The notes: generated by a model from the letters alone, not told the origin. Counted from the first letter of the stretch, positions 1-10,825 are shown. The stretch is DNA of 64,000 bases from Astragalus membranaceus (GCA_039519185.1 CM076848.1:190160003-190224002), one strand, 5' to 3'. Made by a program: numbers and translations.

Positions 1-189
1 AATAGAATTCTTTACCAGCAAGTCTATCAAGCATTTGGTTTATGAATGGTAGGGGGAAATGATCTTTTCTTGTGGCTTTGTTGAGCTTCCTATAATCCAT
101 GCAGATCCTCCAACCAGTTACAGTTCCTGTGGGAATAAGCTCATTCTTCTCATTAGCTACCACTGTGACCCCTCCTTTCTTAGGAACAC
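1..189 (-). pseudogene. Athila-type Ty3/gypsy reverse transcriptase fragment
   Basis: Read on the minus strand, this stretch encodes the start of a Ty3/gypsy reverse transcriptase. Visible pieces are VPKKGGVTVVANEKNEL, then TGWRICMDYRKLNKATRK, then DHFPLPFINQMLDRLAGKEF. These are the hallmark blocks just upstream of the catalytic YxDD motif in Athila-like plant elements. The fragment runs off the window at base 1, so the active site is not visible. It belongs with the protease fragment on the same strand at 698-1447. The linker between them is replaced by unrelated sequence. It is a relic, not a working gene. Confidence 0.85.
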
Positions 190-697
190 ACTACACAGGG
201 CACACCCATGTGGTGTGTGAAAAGATGTGCAAGTATACACAGTCACAAACAAGTAATACAATGATAAGAAAGGTCGAACCCACAGGGATTGAATTAACTT
301 TATGTATGTTTAGAAAGCATATAAATTTGTACTACTATTCTACTCACAAATTTTGGGGTTTTTAAGTTAAGTGAAAATAGAATGCAAATATGTAAAAGAA
401 TATGAAGGAAATCAGTTGAGAAAGATGGTAGAGATGTTTTCACTAAATAATGTTCTTTTGAGAGTTTCTATGCTTTTAGTGATGCAGAAGCACCAAGATG
501 CAGAAGCATCAAAGGTGCAGAAGCACCAAGGTGCAGTTGCATAAGTGTGTGCTTTTCAGCTACTTTCTTCAGAGTTTCGTTACAAGCTTCCCATGTCTGG
601 GCTTGCTAAATAAGTTCACTCCTGCCTTTGAAGTACCCACTGTTTCACCCTAAGGACTATGTTATCCTATGTCTAGGACTTAACATGGTTTTAACAC
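190..697. repeat. Unclassified sequence interrupting the Athila relic, with a short minisatellite
   Basis: This stretch separates the Athila protease and RT pieces and has no matching coding sense on either strand. It holds a degenerate minisatellite around 481-545, with three to four copies of a 16-17 bp unit of the type GATGCAGAAGCACCAA. The reading frames here are short and unconvincing. It may be an inserted non-autonomous element or the scar of a rearrangement. I found no clear terminal repeats or target duplication. Confidence 0.4.
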
Positions 698-1447
698 AGG
701 CAATGTATCATTTTCCCTTAAATAAGCATATTTAAGGTGCTTGGATAACTCTTTAAGCTCAAGAATAGGAGGCTTCTCAATTGATGGAACATTTTTCTTG
801 AGGCTTGAGTCTTCCATTTCCAAAGACTCATATTTTCTAGTCCAAATCTCCTTGACAGTAGCCTCACCATGTAGCATTCCTTCTTCCACAAGCTCTTTTT
901 TATCAATTTCAGCAAAAGCCTTGACCAAATGATCACTCTACTTGTGGAAGTGTTTCTGAACAACTGAATCAAGAGACACCACAAAATAACACTCCTCAGT
1001 TCCTTGGTCAGGAATTTTGAGAGCATTCATAACATTAAATTTGATCTCTTGATCATTGACTCTCATAGTCAATTCTCCTTTCTGCACATCAATTAGAGTC
1101 TTGCCAGTAGCCAAGAAAGGTCTCCCAAAAATTATAGGTACTTCCTTATCTGCATCAAAATCTAAAATCACAAAGTCAACAGGAAATACAAATTTATCCA
1201 CCTTTATCAGAACATCTTCAATGATTCCTTCTGTATAAGCAATGGATCTATCAGCAAGTTGAAGTGTGACAATTGTAGGTCTAGCAACCGCTATACCAAG
1301 CTGGGTGAAGACAGACTTAAGCATCAGATTGATGCTTGCACCTAAGTCACAAAGAGCTCTGCCAGTATAGGATTCACCAATAGAACATGGAATAGTGAAA
1401 CTGTCTGGATCCTTCAACTTTCTTGGAAGCTTGCTCTGCATGATCAT
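698..1447 (-). pseudogene. Athila-type gypsy aspartic protease fragment
   Basis: The minus-strand frame encodes a retropepsin-like domain. It has the active-site region LCDLGASINLM, a conserved IIFGRPFLATG block, and downstream the linker PSIEKPPILELKEL that precedes reverse transcriptase in Athila polyproteins. A TAG stop at 938-940 breaks the frame; reading continues in the same frame on the other side (HK*SDHLVKAF), consistent with a CAG-to-TAG change. The protease would process the gag-pol polyprotein. With gag missing and the downstream part interrupted, this is a degraded retrotransposon remnant. Confidence 0.85.
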
Positions 1448-1455
1448 ACTACATT

Positions 1456-3850
1456 TGTAACACCCCGAAAAATAATTTAATTAATTTAATTAATTTGATC
1501 AGTTGAATTATTAATTTTAGTTGAAGCGTGATTTAATTAATTAAGAGGGAAATATCATGTTTTGTGTAGGAGTGGGACCGAGTAGTAGTGGGGGTGTAGC
1601 TGTGAGCCCAATGCGTGAAAGGCCCACAGCTTAAACCCCAAGGGTTATGCGAAACCCTCACTCACATTTCATTCAGAGAGAAATCGAAATTGAGAGAGAG
1701 TGAGAAGTGAGAAGAGGCGCGACGCAAGGAGAGGGAGAAGAAGAGTTGCGCAAGTTTCAAGGTTTTTGCTCGTTGTGTTGCTGTAGTTACTCGTTGGTGC
1801 TTCCAATCGTCTTCCACGGAGCCTACGTTTAAGAGGTAAGGGTGAGCGTTTCGATTTAATATAATTGAGTATGTGATGGGTTTTGTGGGTTTTTTGATGT
1901 TGATGTGGATTTGAGGTGAATATGTGTAAAATTGATGAAGAATTGAATAAATTATGATGTTGTTTGATGAATTGTTGATGTTGTTATGTGTAATTTTGTG
2001 TGTGTGATGTTTGATGATGGTTGGGAAGGAATTATGATGTGATCATGCTGATTTTCGTGTAAAAAATTCTGCTGCATGTAAACTATTCGATGAAATGGCC
2101 ATTGTGTGCGCATGTGGGGCGTTTTGGGTGAAACTTCGAGTTCTGGGCATATCTTACCGCGCCATCTTTTGCATTCGCGTGCCCAAATTCAATTTTAAAC
2201 ATTTTGGCTAGAGTGGTTTTATTTTTTTCACGTGTCATTTTGGAGTTGTCCCGGTGGGTGTTGCTGTGGCGCCATTGTGTGCGCAGGTGGGGTGTTTTGG
2301 GTGAAACTTCGAGTTCTGGGCATATTTTACTGCGCCATCTTTTGCATTCGCGTGCCCAAATTCAATTTTAAACATTTTGGCTAGAGTGGTTTTATTTTTT
2401 TCACGTGTCATTTTGGAGTTGTCCCGGTGGGTGTTGTTGTGGCGCCATTGTGTGCGCATGTGGGGTGTTTTGGGTGAAACTTCGAGTTCTGGGCATATTT
2501 TACCACGCCATCTTTTGCATTCGCGTGCCCAAATTCAATTTTAAACATTTTGGCTCGAGTGGTTTCATTTTTTTCACGTGTCATTTTGGAGTTGTCCCGG
2601 TGGATGTTGCTGTGGCGCCATTGTGTGCGCAGGTGGGGTGTTTTGGGTGAAACTTCGAGTTCTGGGCATATTTTACCGCGCCATCTTTTGCATTCGCGTG
2701 CCCAAATTCAATTTTAAACATTTTGGCTCGGGTGGTTTTATTTTTTCACGTGTCATTTTGGAGTTGTCCTGGGGGTGTGTGTGTGTGGCGCTGCTGTGCG
2801 CGTGGTGCTGGGCGCTGCCTCTGGGCGCGCCTGGTGCGTGTGTTGCGTAGTGCTGGGCACGCCTTGTGCGCTGCCCCGTGCGCCAAAAATTTATGCCTGT
2901 GCCGGAATTTTACCGAGAGTCGGAAATAATATTTTAAACATAAAAATATTGCTGTTGATGAAATAAAATTGCTGCTGTTTCCTTAAATGTTAAGGTGTTG
3001 TTTTCTCAATTTAAATGTGATGTTTATGATGATGATGTGATATAATTGTGATGATTATGACGAGTACACTCTATGAGTGTTTTTATGACGACGATGACGA
3101 GGACTCCAGGTGAGTGATTTGGTGTGGCACATGTGTCCATAGTGTCTCATAGCATGTGCATATTATGACGAATAGGCTTCGGCCTCTTATTGACGTAAAA
3201 CAGTGACGATGTGCCCATAGTGGCTTAATTATGACGAGAATGGTACCATCATGCATATACCCAAGCGTGGGTTGCATTTCCATGCACATTCATGATTTAT
3301 GACTTGTGGTAAAAATTGTGATTTGAATTAGTGTTCAGTGACGATGATGTTGGTGGTGATGACGATGTTGTATGACTGCTTTGTTCACATTACTCTATTA
3401 TGTGCTTAATTATGTTTTGTTGAAATTCTCACCCCTTCTGCTTGGAATGTTGCTCTATTGTGGCAACGCTGCAGGTAACCGCGAGTGAAGGTCCTGCTGC
3501 CTTCTTTAATAGCTGTTGGGATGTCTGTCGAGTCGCTCTCTGATACTGTGGCACCTAGGGGGCGTGGTTGGAATTTGTTAATTAATGAACTAGTTGTTTA
3601 ATGATTATGTCGATGATGTGAGACGTGTTTGAGTGGTATTACTGAGTTATTGTTTTATTCCGCTGTGATGTGATTTTTGGAGTTTAACTTTCATGACGGG
3701 TGCCTTGTTGCACAAACCTTGATGGGTGCAATTGATGAGTTTTGTTAATGACGATGTGGCATTTCTTTTCTATCAGTTGAATTAATATTTGCGAAAAAGA
3801 ATTACTCTGATAAATGACGTATAAATTATGTTGTTAATCTTATATTTTAG
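1456..3850 (+). mobile_element. Long LTR of a Ty3/gypsy (Tekay-like) element, right end not found
   Basis: The sequence starts with TGTAACACCCCG, a typical start for long LTRs of plant Tekay/Del chromoviruses, and sits directly beside the Athila relic. It contains LTR-like low-complexity TGATG-rich sequence, the 173-bp tandem repeat block, and, near 3430-3560, a CTCACCCCTTCTGC stretch that resembles the 3' half of such LTRs. I see no PBS, internal coding region or closing GGGGTGTTACA, so the right boundary near 3850 is approximate. It is best read as a truncated or solo LTR. A related but distinct solo LTR lies at 8028-10664. Confidence 0.6.
2098..2792. repeat. Four tandem copies of a 173-bp unit inside the LTR
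   Basis: The phrase CCATTGTGTGCGCA recurs with its A at 2101, 2274, 2447 and 2620, an exact 173-bp period. The copies differ by only a few bases. Each unit contains GTGAAACTTCGAGTTCTGGG and a CACGTG core (G-box-like palindrome) in TTTTCACGTGTCATTTTGG. The last copy decays into a GTGTG/GCGCTG-rich tail near 2775-2880. The arrangement is typical of promoter/enhancer repeats in the U3 part of an LTR. Confidence 0.9.
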
Positions 3851-4110
3851 CCTAGAAAGTGTTTTATTAGCTGGAATTTTGAAGATATTCTAAAATGAAT
3901 AGCAAGATAATATGATGAAACCATTCAAAAGTGTTTTATTAGAAGTTTGAATCTGTTCCAATCTGGTCTAGGAGTTTGGACGGATTTGATTGTTCCTTCA
4001 AGTATTTGACTTGTATGAACCACTGCATTGTCGCTTGTTTTTGAAGAAACTTTTTCGTCTTTTGTTTTGTGACTGATGAGTACATAAAACCTTTTCTTTT
4101 TTATCTTCCT

Positions 4111-4246
4111 AAACTGCACAGGTGATGCTCCATTATTCTTGCTATGCCTTGTCGAAATTTAGTTTAATTTCAGCAAGCATTTTGTACTTCAGGTTGCAAA
4201 AGCGCGCAATGTTGGTGTTAATAGCATTGTGCTATTTCCCAATTGC
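4111..4246 (+). pseudogene. Delta-aminolevulinic acid dehydratase gene fragment
   Basis: After an acceptor-like CAG at about 4190 the plus strand reads VAKARNVGVNSIVLFP. This matches the conserved VAKARDVGVNSVVLFP block of plant ALA dehydratase, the plastid enzyme that condenses two 5-aminolevulinate molecules to porphobilinogen. Just upstream, GDAP...AMPCR-like sequence resembles the preceding TPIGAMPGCYR segment, shifted in frame. Only some 40 residues of a protein of over 400 are present, with none of the metal or substrate site. It is a captured or degenerate fragment. Confidence 0.55.
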
Positions 4247-4522
4247 TAAGTATGCATGCTAGCCATTTCATTATAGTTGCTAGACTGAAAATGCTTTCAT
4301 CTGATCCCTGGTTGTCTCATCATTAGTGTTAAAAAAATGTTGCAAATACTGAATTTCTTCATTGCATTCATACTGGTTCTCTTATTTGCTAGGACTGGAT
4401 ATTGTTACCACTTGCACATTTCCTTAAATGTTACTTTCTGATGTAATCATAGGTATCATGAAATCTGATACTGGTTTAGCTGCACCAAGCCAGTGGGATC
4501 TCGTTTCTGATACTGGCTTTCT

Positions 4523-4639
4523 GCTGGATCCACCCAATTAGGTTCGACTGTGGAGGATGTGTTTGCCAGGGGTGGTGATCTCCCTCGTGCTGCTGAAACT
4601 CTAGCTAATATGAGGCATTGCTTGTCTGCTGTCAGGGAG
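4523..4639 (+). pseudogene. COG7 (conserved oligomeric Golgi complex subunit 7) exon fragment
   Basis: The frame reads AGSTQLGSTVEDVFARGG followed by DLPRAAETLANMRHCLSAVRE and then a GT donor at 4640. This corresponds to the N-terminal region of plant COG7, where the family has STVEDVFASGDLPRAAETLA. COG7 belongs to the tethering complex for retrograde vesicle traffic within the Golgi. Only one exon-sized piece of a protein of over 800 residues is present. Its neighbours are unrelated genes, so it is a captured fragment. Confidence 0.75.
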
Positions 4640-5166
4640 GTATTGATTTCCCCTTTAGTTTATATATGAAAATGCCTGAGTTTTAGTATTTTATTTAATT
4701 CGTTCTGATCTGATGCAGAATCCTAGCTTATAATTGCTATTTGATTGAATCCAAACACACTCCTTTGGTTCCTGAGAAAACGCTCTCCAAGGTTTTTTCT
4801 CTTTCTTTCTTTTTGTGTTTTGGAGGATTCTCGTAATGCATTGCACTGTTTCATGTCTCCTGAGAAGCAAGAAAACTTTCTTAATGTTAGTTTTGCTTGA
4901 ATTAAGTTAGTAATTATACACATGTTGTATGTGCAGAACTTAAACTGTGTTTGTTAATAATATTTGTTCCAAAAGAGGAGCAAAATAATTGCTTAACTAA
5001 CATCTCAGCCTCACTTGAACTATAATGTTTTATTGAACTATAATTTTAATGTGAGAAATATGTAAACCAGTAGTGCAACCTCTGACTTATAACATTTAAG
5101 CATGCAAGTCCATTATAAATTTCATGTTAAAATGGCTCAACCTCTTACTTGTTTTTCTCTTTTGAA

Positions 5167-5275
5167 AAGCCAGAAAAAAGAGTGGAAGTTAACTACTAAA
5201 GAAAAGGCTAGTCCCACTGTGAAGAGAATTGTAGTTGGAAATCCAATCAGAAATTTTGTTCAAGGAATTGAGTTT
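5167..5275 (+). other. Unidentified coding-like fragment in the capture mosaic
   Basis: An open stretch reads KSQKKEWKLTTKEKAS, then PTVKRIVVGNPIRNFVQ, in the same strand sense as the surrounding captured exons. I do not recognise the source gene and cannot place splice sites confidently. The basic composition is coding-like, but it could equally be intron or random sequence. The rest of 4640-5630 shows nothing else I can name. Confidence 0.3.
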
Positions 5276-5633
5276 GCGTAAAAGCTGGGAAGGGAACATG
5301 GAAGTCAAGGATAAGGAGACATCTAAATTAAGAGAGGGCAGGTATGATCCTAAGGTTGTAAATTGTAGCACAGTAAGTTTGATTCACTCTTTATTATTTT
5401 GAACAACTCTAAATCCAGGTTTTTAAATTGTGGTTGCAAAAAATCACGGTCAAATGTTGTTGAAATCGTGGTTAAAGACATCAACAACCATGATGCTACG
5501 TGGCACAGATCCACGGTTGCAGGCAATTTTTTAAAGCCTATGAATACCAGTAGATCACACTCACACACCAAGACTTGTTGGATTTAACTTTGTGTATGCA
5601 ATCTTCACTTGAAATTTAATGTATGCATGATAG

Positions 5634-5738
5634 GTCAAGATTCTTGAAGATGAGGAGAGTGGGAGTGAAAAAACTGGAACCGGTGAGCTTTGTGTTAAAA
5701 GCCCTTCATTGTTTAAAGAATATTGGAAACATCCCGAG
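5634..5738 (+). pseudogene. AAE13-like malonyl-CoA synthetase, downstream exon (out of order)
   Basis: This is a complete exon of 35 codons between an AG acceptor (ending 5633) and a GT donor (5739). It starts VKILEDEESGSEKTGTGE and ends LCVKSPSLFKEYWKHPE. It belongs to the acyl-activating enzyme family (ANL superfamily), closest in my memory to AAE13/malonyl-CoA synthetase, which activates malonate to malonyl-CoA. In a real gene this exon lies two exons after the one holding RLLERYGMTE. Here it lies before it, so the pieces have been shuffled or captured separately. Confidence 0.75.
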
Positions 5739-5917
5739 GTACTTTCAGAATGTTACTAAATTTTCCATCCAATGATTCTGAAATCAGTAATTAGTACTAG
5801 TTCTTAGTGATTTACCATGCATATAGATCACTGCAATTTATTTTTGTTTGTGTGCTGACTACTAGTACTAACTCAATATCAGAAATCAGAGATCTAATAT
5901 ATTATCATGCTATTCAG

Positions 5918-6010
5918 ATGTGTGGGTTCTCTGCACTTCCTCAACCTGTTATGCAAGAATGGGAAGCCATTACTGGGCATCGCCTATTGGAACGATATGG
6001 CATGACTGAA
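5918..6010 (+). pseudogene. AAE13-like malonyl-CoA synthetase, upstream exon
   Basis: The 31-codon exon reads MCGFSALPQPVMQEWEAITG and then HRLLERYGMTE, flanked by a CAG acceptor (ending 5917) and a GTAAGT donor. The YGMTE motif is the conserved adenylation motif of acyl-CoA synthetases. The expected following exon (FVMA..., P-loop-distal hinge region) is absent, and the exon that should follow that one sits upstream at 5634-5738. Part of the intron after 5738 (GTACTTTCAGAATGTTACTAAA) recurs at about 6120-6145, again suggesting duplication and rearrangement. Confidence 0.8.
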
Positions 6011-6204
6011 GTAAGTACAATCTTGTTTAAGTTCTTTGACTTTGTAGATCATATTTATAGTTTAAGTTCTTTCACCAAAATCATCTGATGTGTTTAAGTT
6101 ACTTCCATATAGTTTAAGTTCTTTCAGAATGTTACTAAAATTTCCATCCAAAGATTCTGAAACCAGTAATTAGTACTAGTTCTTAGTTCTTACCTGTTTA
6201 ACAG

Positions 6205-6329
6205 TGGTTTCTCCCTTTCTTGAGAAGTATGAGATTGATCCTAAACAAATTGATTGTCTTGAAGTAGGTAGTGAGACTGCGATAGACAAAAGAAAATCTA
6301 TCAAGGCTTTCTTGATGCAAATATTTGAG
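6205..6329 (+). pseudogene. HMG-CoA synthase exon fragment
   Basis: Between an ACAG acceptor and a GTATGC donor the frame reads VSPFLEKYEIDPKQIDCLEV, then GSETAIDKRKSIKAFLMQIFE. This is the N-terminal region of plant hydroxymethylglutaryl-CoA synthase (family: LLEKYKIDPKQIGRLEVGSE; IDKSKSIKTFLMQIFE), the mevalonate-pathway enzyme joining acetyl-CoA and acetoacetyl-CoA. The catalytic cysteine exon, which should follow, is missing. It is one exon of a gene unrelated to its neighbours, hence captured. Confidence 0.85.
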
Positions 6330-7085
6330 GTATGCTTTTTAGTGTCTAACCAAATGGATATTATAAGATGGTTCTCCTTATCACATTTGACTCGTTTGAT
6401 TATTGTTTATATCTCAATCTAAGTACCTATTTGCTTGGTGATTAAACCTTGAATTGGTGCCAATTGCATAACAGTAGAATATGGGGGAAGGGGGTGTTGG
6501 AACCAATACTTTGCAAGAAAAATCTGGTTTATTTTCTATAATATATATTATGAGGTGGAAGATGATAGCATTTTTGTTATGAGGTGCAATATGGCAATCC
6601 AAAATTCTATATTGTTTTACAAGTTGATTAGAAATGTATTTTACTTATTAACATTGCAATTGGTAAGCTCTATTATCAGCACTTCTGCAAACTTCAACCA
6701 CTATTTGTTTGTTATAACTTTGTCCTTGTGTTATAAACACTTATTCTATATGTTTGTCAGCCCTTAACTTTAACTGGTTGTTCTTGTTCTGCCCTTGAAA
6801 ATGAGTATATGATCACTTATTTTGAAAACCAAATCTGCATTATTTCCAAATTGACTGACATAATGACATAGTTTCTGTCCATTGGTGGTATTATTTTTAA
6901 GCAAGGAAAACTTTTAGTCAGTTTATAATTAATCTATATGGTTGCAAGTGGACTTCCAACATTCATGGACTTGTTAGAAAAACTCTTGTTTGCAGCATGT
7001 ATATATCATTCTTTTGTCAGTGTTAGTTTCTAGTCAGCCTTTATCTGTGTTGATTATAACATGTTTACCATCTGTAGAAATGCAG

Positions 7086-8000
7086 GTCATTCTCAATGAT
7101 CCATTCCTTGGTAAAAGAGTTGAAGAAAGCAACTTCTCAACTGTACCATTAAGGGACGAGTTCCTTGAAAATGCCAGGCTATTTATTTTTGAGACATACT
7201 GTAGAATACACCAACGCATTGACATGGGGTATGTAGCGTGTTTCTGATATATGATATTACAACTCCCTGTCTTTATTGTTTTTTTATATGCCTTATTTTT
7301 CACCCTTAAAAAGCATACTTCAACTTCCGTGCCATGTATCTTTGGTACTGTCAAGATCAAATGCACAATATATAAGAATTGTGCTTTTTCTTTTGTGGCC
7401 ATAGAGGCTTGGCACTAGCTCTTCTCATTCTCTTTCAATTATTTGGAGGTTTTAATATATTGTGCCATATTGTCTCTGTAATTTTTTCTTTGTTGATGAT
7501 TTCCTCTTGTCTATTTTATATGCAACAACTAAATGGTTTACTGGGTAATTAAAATATTTACCAAAATTCCTAACATATGATTGCCCAATTGCTGATATGT
7601 TTGACAGAGTTCTTGATGAGATTGAATTATGAAGCTGAGAGATGGATTGTGAATCTCATTCGTGGCTCAAAGCTTGATGCCAAAATTGACTCTGAAACTG
7701 GAATAGTTATGATGGAATCCAATCACCCAAATGTGTAAATTTTCATTGATTACTGTATTGATCGATAAGGGCATTTTATTGCTTTCTACAATATTAATAC
7801 CATTCTTACTCAACAATGTTGATTGGTTTTCCGTTTATTTCCTTCATGTCATCTTTCTTTCTTTTTAAGACCCTTAATCTTTGAAGTTACACATCTCCAG
7901 GTATGAGCAGCTGATAGATCATACCAAGGGCCTTAACGGACGTACTTACAAGTTGGTTAGCCAACTTCTGGAACATGCACAAGCTCAAACAGCTCGATAA
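7086..8000 (+). pseudogene. eIF3e (translation initiation factor 3 subunit e) 3' gene fragment
   Basis: Three exons in the right order match the C-terminal PCI-domain half of eIF3e: 7086-7228 (VILNDPFLGKRVEESNFSTV...FETYCRIHQRIDMG), 7608-7734 (AERWIVNLIRGSKLDAKIDS...NHPNV) and 7901-8000 (YEQLIDHTKGLNGRTYKLVS...AQTAR, TAA stop). Splice sites are retained. The middle exon has lost bases around VLAEKLNLNYEE, giving VLDEIEL and an early stop, so the frame is broken. eIF3e is a structural subunit of the eIF3 complex that helps recruit mRNA to the 40S ribosome. The N-terminal exons are absent. A solo LTR is inserted 27 bp after the stop. Confidence 0.88.
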
Positions 8001-8027
8001 CTGTCAAGGTCGAATGAGGAGAGAGAT

Positions 8028-10664
8028 TGTAATATCCCCAATTTTCGATAATTAAATTAATTGGCGTGAATTAATATTGAGTGAATTATTGTCTTGATTG
8101 AAAATAAATGGAATTGGATTGGCAATTTGTTTAATTGATGAGTATGTGAAATGGTGTGCTTAATTGAATTGATTGCATCACATTAGATTAATTAGGAGTG
8201 AAGGAGTCATAGGGTATGAAATGTTTAAGTGGAGGGTAGTTGTGTCTTTTGCCATGCCCCCTATATACCCATTCAGCTGAGCATAAAGAGAAAAACTCTT
8301 CATTATCCCCAAGTTCTGAAAACAGAAACAGTGAAGGAAGGAAGAAAGAGATAGTTAGGGCGTGAGGGAGAAGGGAGAGGGAGGAGAGGATCTAGTCTCA
8401 ACCTCAATGCATGTGAATTATGTTTACACCATTCTCTCCCATTTTTCGTTTCCTTCTCATAGATACTAAATTCGAATTCAGATTCCCCTCCAAGCCCAAA
8501 CCACCATTGTTGACCACCAAGCTCCTCTTGAGCAAATCTGAACCAAAACTGTTGCATGTTGTGTTGGAGAACCTTAGAACCAACTCATGTACCTGAATCG
8601 AGTGTTGGAGCAGCTTGGGAGGCAGTTTCAGTAGCTGGGTTCGAAGTTCAAGCCTTAGGAAGCTGGGTGTTCAGTTTTGGGTTGTTTAGAATCGGATTGG
8701 AGATAGTTCGTGACCCTCTATTTGTTCGTGTGCACAAAGTCTCGGTGTTTAATTACTGTTGTCTTCAAAAAGGTGAGTTCTATAACTCACTAGGAAAACC
8801 ATGAATCTGTGTATGCATGTGTGTCCTGGTTCAGGTCTCGCGTTTTTATAAAATTCGAGTCGATAATGTTTACGAAAATTTCGCGTATGAATCGTCGAGT
8901 CATGAGTTCATTGGGATTGAAATTGTTAAATTCATGAGTGTAACTTTTGAATGAATATTATTGATTGTACAAAATGTACTGGTTGCCATGTCTGTATTGA
9001 TGTGTTATTGAGTTTGAATGTGAATCGGAATGGACATGGGAACGATCGGAATAGAAAAGAAAACGCGAAAACTGTTTTTCTGAAATACTGATAGTCACGC
9101 ACGGACCGTGCGCCTCTGGGCACGGGTCGTGCGTGAGATTTTGAAACCACTGGTGCTGTTTTTGAACAGGCGCACGGGTCGTGTGCCAAGGCGCACGGGT
9201 CGTGTGCCAAGGCGCACGGATCGTGTGTCCCTTGTTGATGCGAATTTTGAAATACGTCCTAAGCTATTCCGATTGGTCCTAAGTCATTTCCAATCCACTC
9301 CCCAAGGTTCCCCCAGGACGGGAGCACTGTAATTCTATATGTTTGGCTATGACTGAAGTGGTAGTGTCGATCGGAAAGTAATTCGGGATCGGAACGGAAT
9401 GATACGATAAATGATAGACACGCACGGATCGTGTGTATGGGCGCACGAGTCATGCGTGGCTCTCTGATTTCCTATTTTAAAACGTGCTTACAATCATTCC
9501 GAACGATTCCAATTGCTTTCTAATCCCTCCTTCCACCTTCCCCAATGATACTATAATTGAACTGCCCTGAATTGAGTGGTAATTGACTGTGATTGGATCT
9601 AAGTTATGTTGGTACCATATGATTGGTTGTGTTTGGATTGCGTTCAGGTTAAGTGAATGCTCATGTGATTGACCATTGATTTCATGTTATGACTTTGTGA
9701 TTGAGGTATTGTGCTGGACTGGCTGGTTTAGTAAGATTGATAAGTTAAGTTAGCGAACCTTAGTAATCCATGAGAGATCACTTAATAATTAGACTAAGTT
9801 AGTAATTAGACCATGTTAGTAATAAGTTTATGTTAAGTTCAGTTCATTGTTAAGTTAAGTTATTGTAATGTTTAAGTTCATTGTTGAGTTCAGTTCAGGT
9901 ATATCTTCATATATATCTTTAGTCGGGGTGACGACCCTATTCAGTTTAGTGTGCTAGGGGAGAGGTAGTCATGAGCCTTATGAACCTAGGCCCCGTTAGG
10001 GACCCAGCCGATTAGTGGGGACGGGTTCACCGGAAGCTTATTATGCCAAGTGACCGGTGACACGCTATAACTTTAGTTAGTGTTGTATCTTGTAACCGGC
10101 TTGAGGGTTATGAGGACAACGTTTAGTTAGTAAGCCACGTAGTCAATTTTGAGGACTATGATTTATGAGTTAAGTATAATGAATCAAGCATAATTGAACC
10201 GAGAGAGTTGGTAAGGGGTTTCGATAGAACTCACTGAGACAAGTTGTCTCACCCAATCCATTGTTGTTGTTTTTTAGTTAAGCAGGGAAAGTTGAAGACC
10301 GTGAGGCACGACTATGGAGACGCTTGAGGAGCGGCCGCTATCTTTATTTCATTATGTCATGTATTTCAGTTTCCTTTGTATTTCTGTATTTCTATTCAGT
10401 ATCTTAAGACTATTCGATTGTACGACTTATGTCTTTCAAGTTGTAAATCGCTTCCGCAGACTTTCGGTTTTTGAGTATTGAACACTAGTTGAGGGTGTAA
10501 GGACCGATTTTATATATATTATGTTCACCTATGTAAGCACGTTCGATGAGTGATTTATCGAAGTTTAGTATGTGTTCAATATTTTAAAAAGGAAAGTCAC
10601 TCTGATGTATGCCAGTCGTGCGCTTCGGTAATTTCTACAAGATAGAAATTAACGGGGTGTTACA
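8028..10664 (+). mobile_element. Solo LTR of a Ty3/gypsy element with 5-bp target duplication
   Basis: The 2637-bp unit begins TGTAATATCCCC and ends GGGGTGTTACA. It is flanked on both sides by GAGAT (8023-8027 and 10665-10669), a perfect 5-bp target-site duplication. There is no PBS, polypurine tract or coding region, so recombination between two LTRs has removed the interior. Internal features are a 21-bp minisatellite near 9171 and a GTCTCACCCAATCC...GAGGCACGACTATGGAGACG zone typical of Tekay-like LTR 3' parts. It sits inside the capture mosaic, dating its insertion after the mosaic formed. Confidence 0.93.
9171..9235. repeat. 21-bp minisatellite (three copies) in the solo LTR
   Basis: CGCACGGGTCGTGTGCCAAGG-type units begin at 9171, 9192 and 9213, an exact 21-bp step. 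Scattered single copies of the CGCACGG(A/G)(T/C)CGTG(C/T)G core occur around 9097-9133 and 9421-9450. The core is rich in CpG in otherwise AT-rich sequence. Confidence 0.85.
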
Positions 10665-10825
10665 GAGATTGTATTTAAATTTTCACAATGTATCTATTTG
10701 TTTTTTGGATTTAGGATTACTTTCAAATTTGTGGATTGTATAATCAATTGATTCATTAAATTTGAGTGATTCATTAATTGTATCTAAACTTTTTTCTATT
10801 ATTTGTTTTTCAATTCTAATTATCT

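Noticed and set aside
188..200. CACACTACACAGG as the missing left CACTA terminus
   Set aside because: It does not match CACTACAACA, there are no GGCAACGG subterminal repeats beside it, and it lies within the Athila relic.
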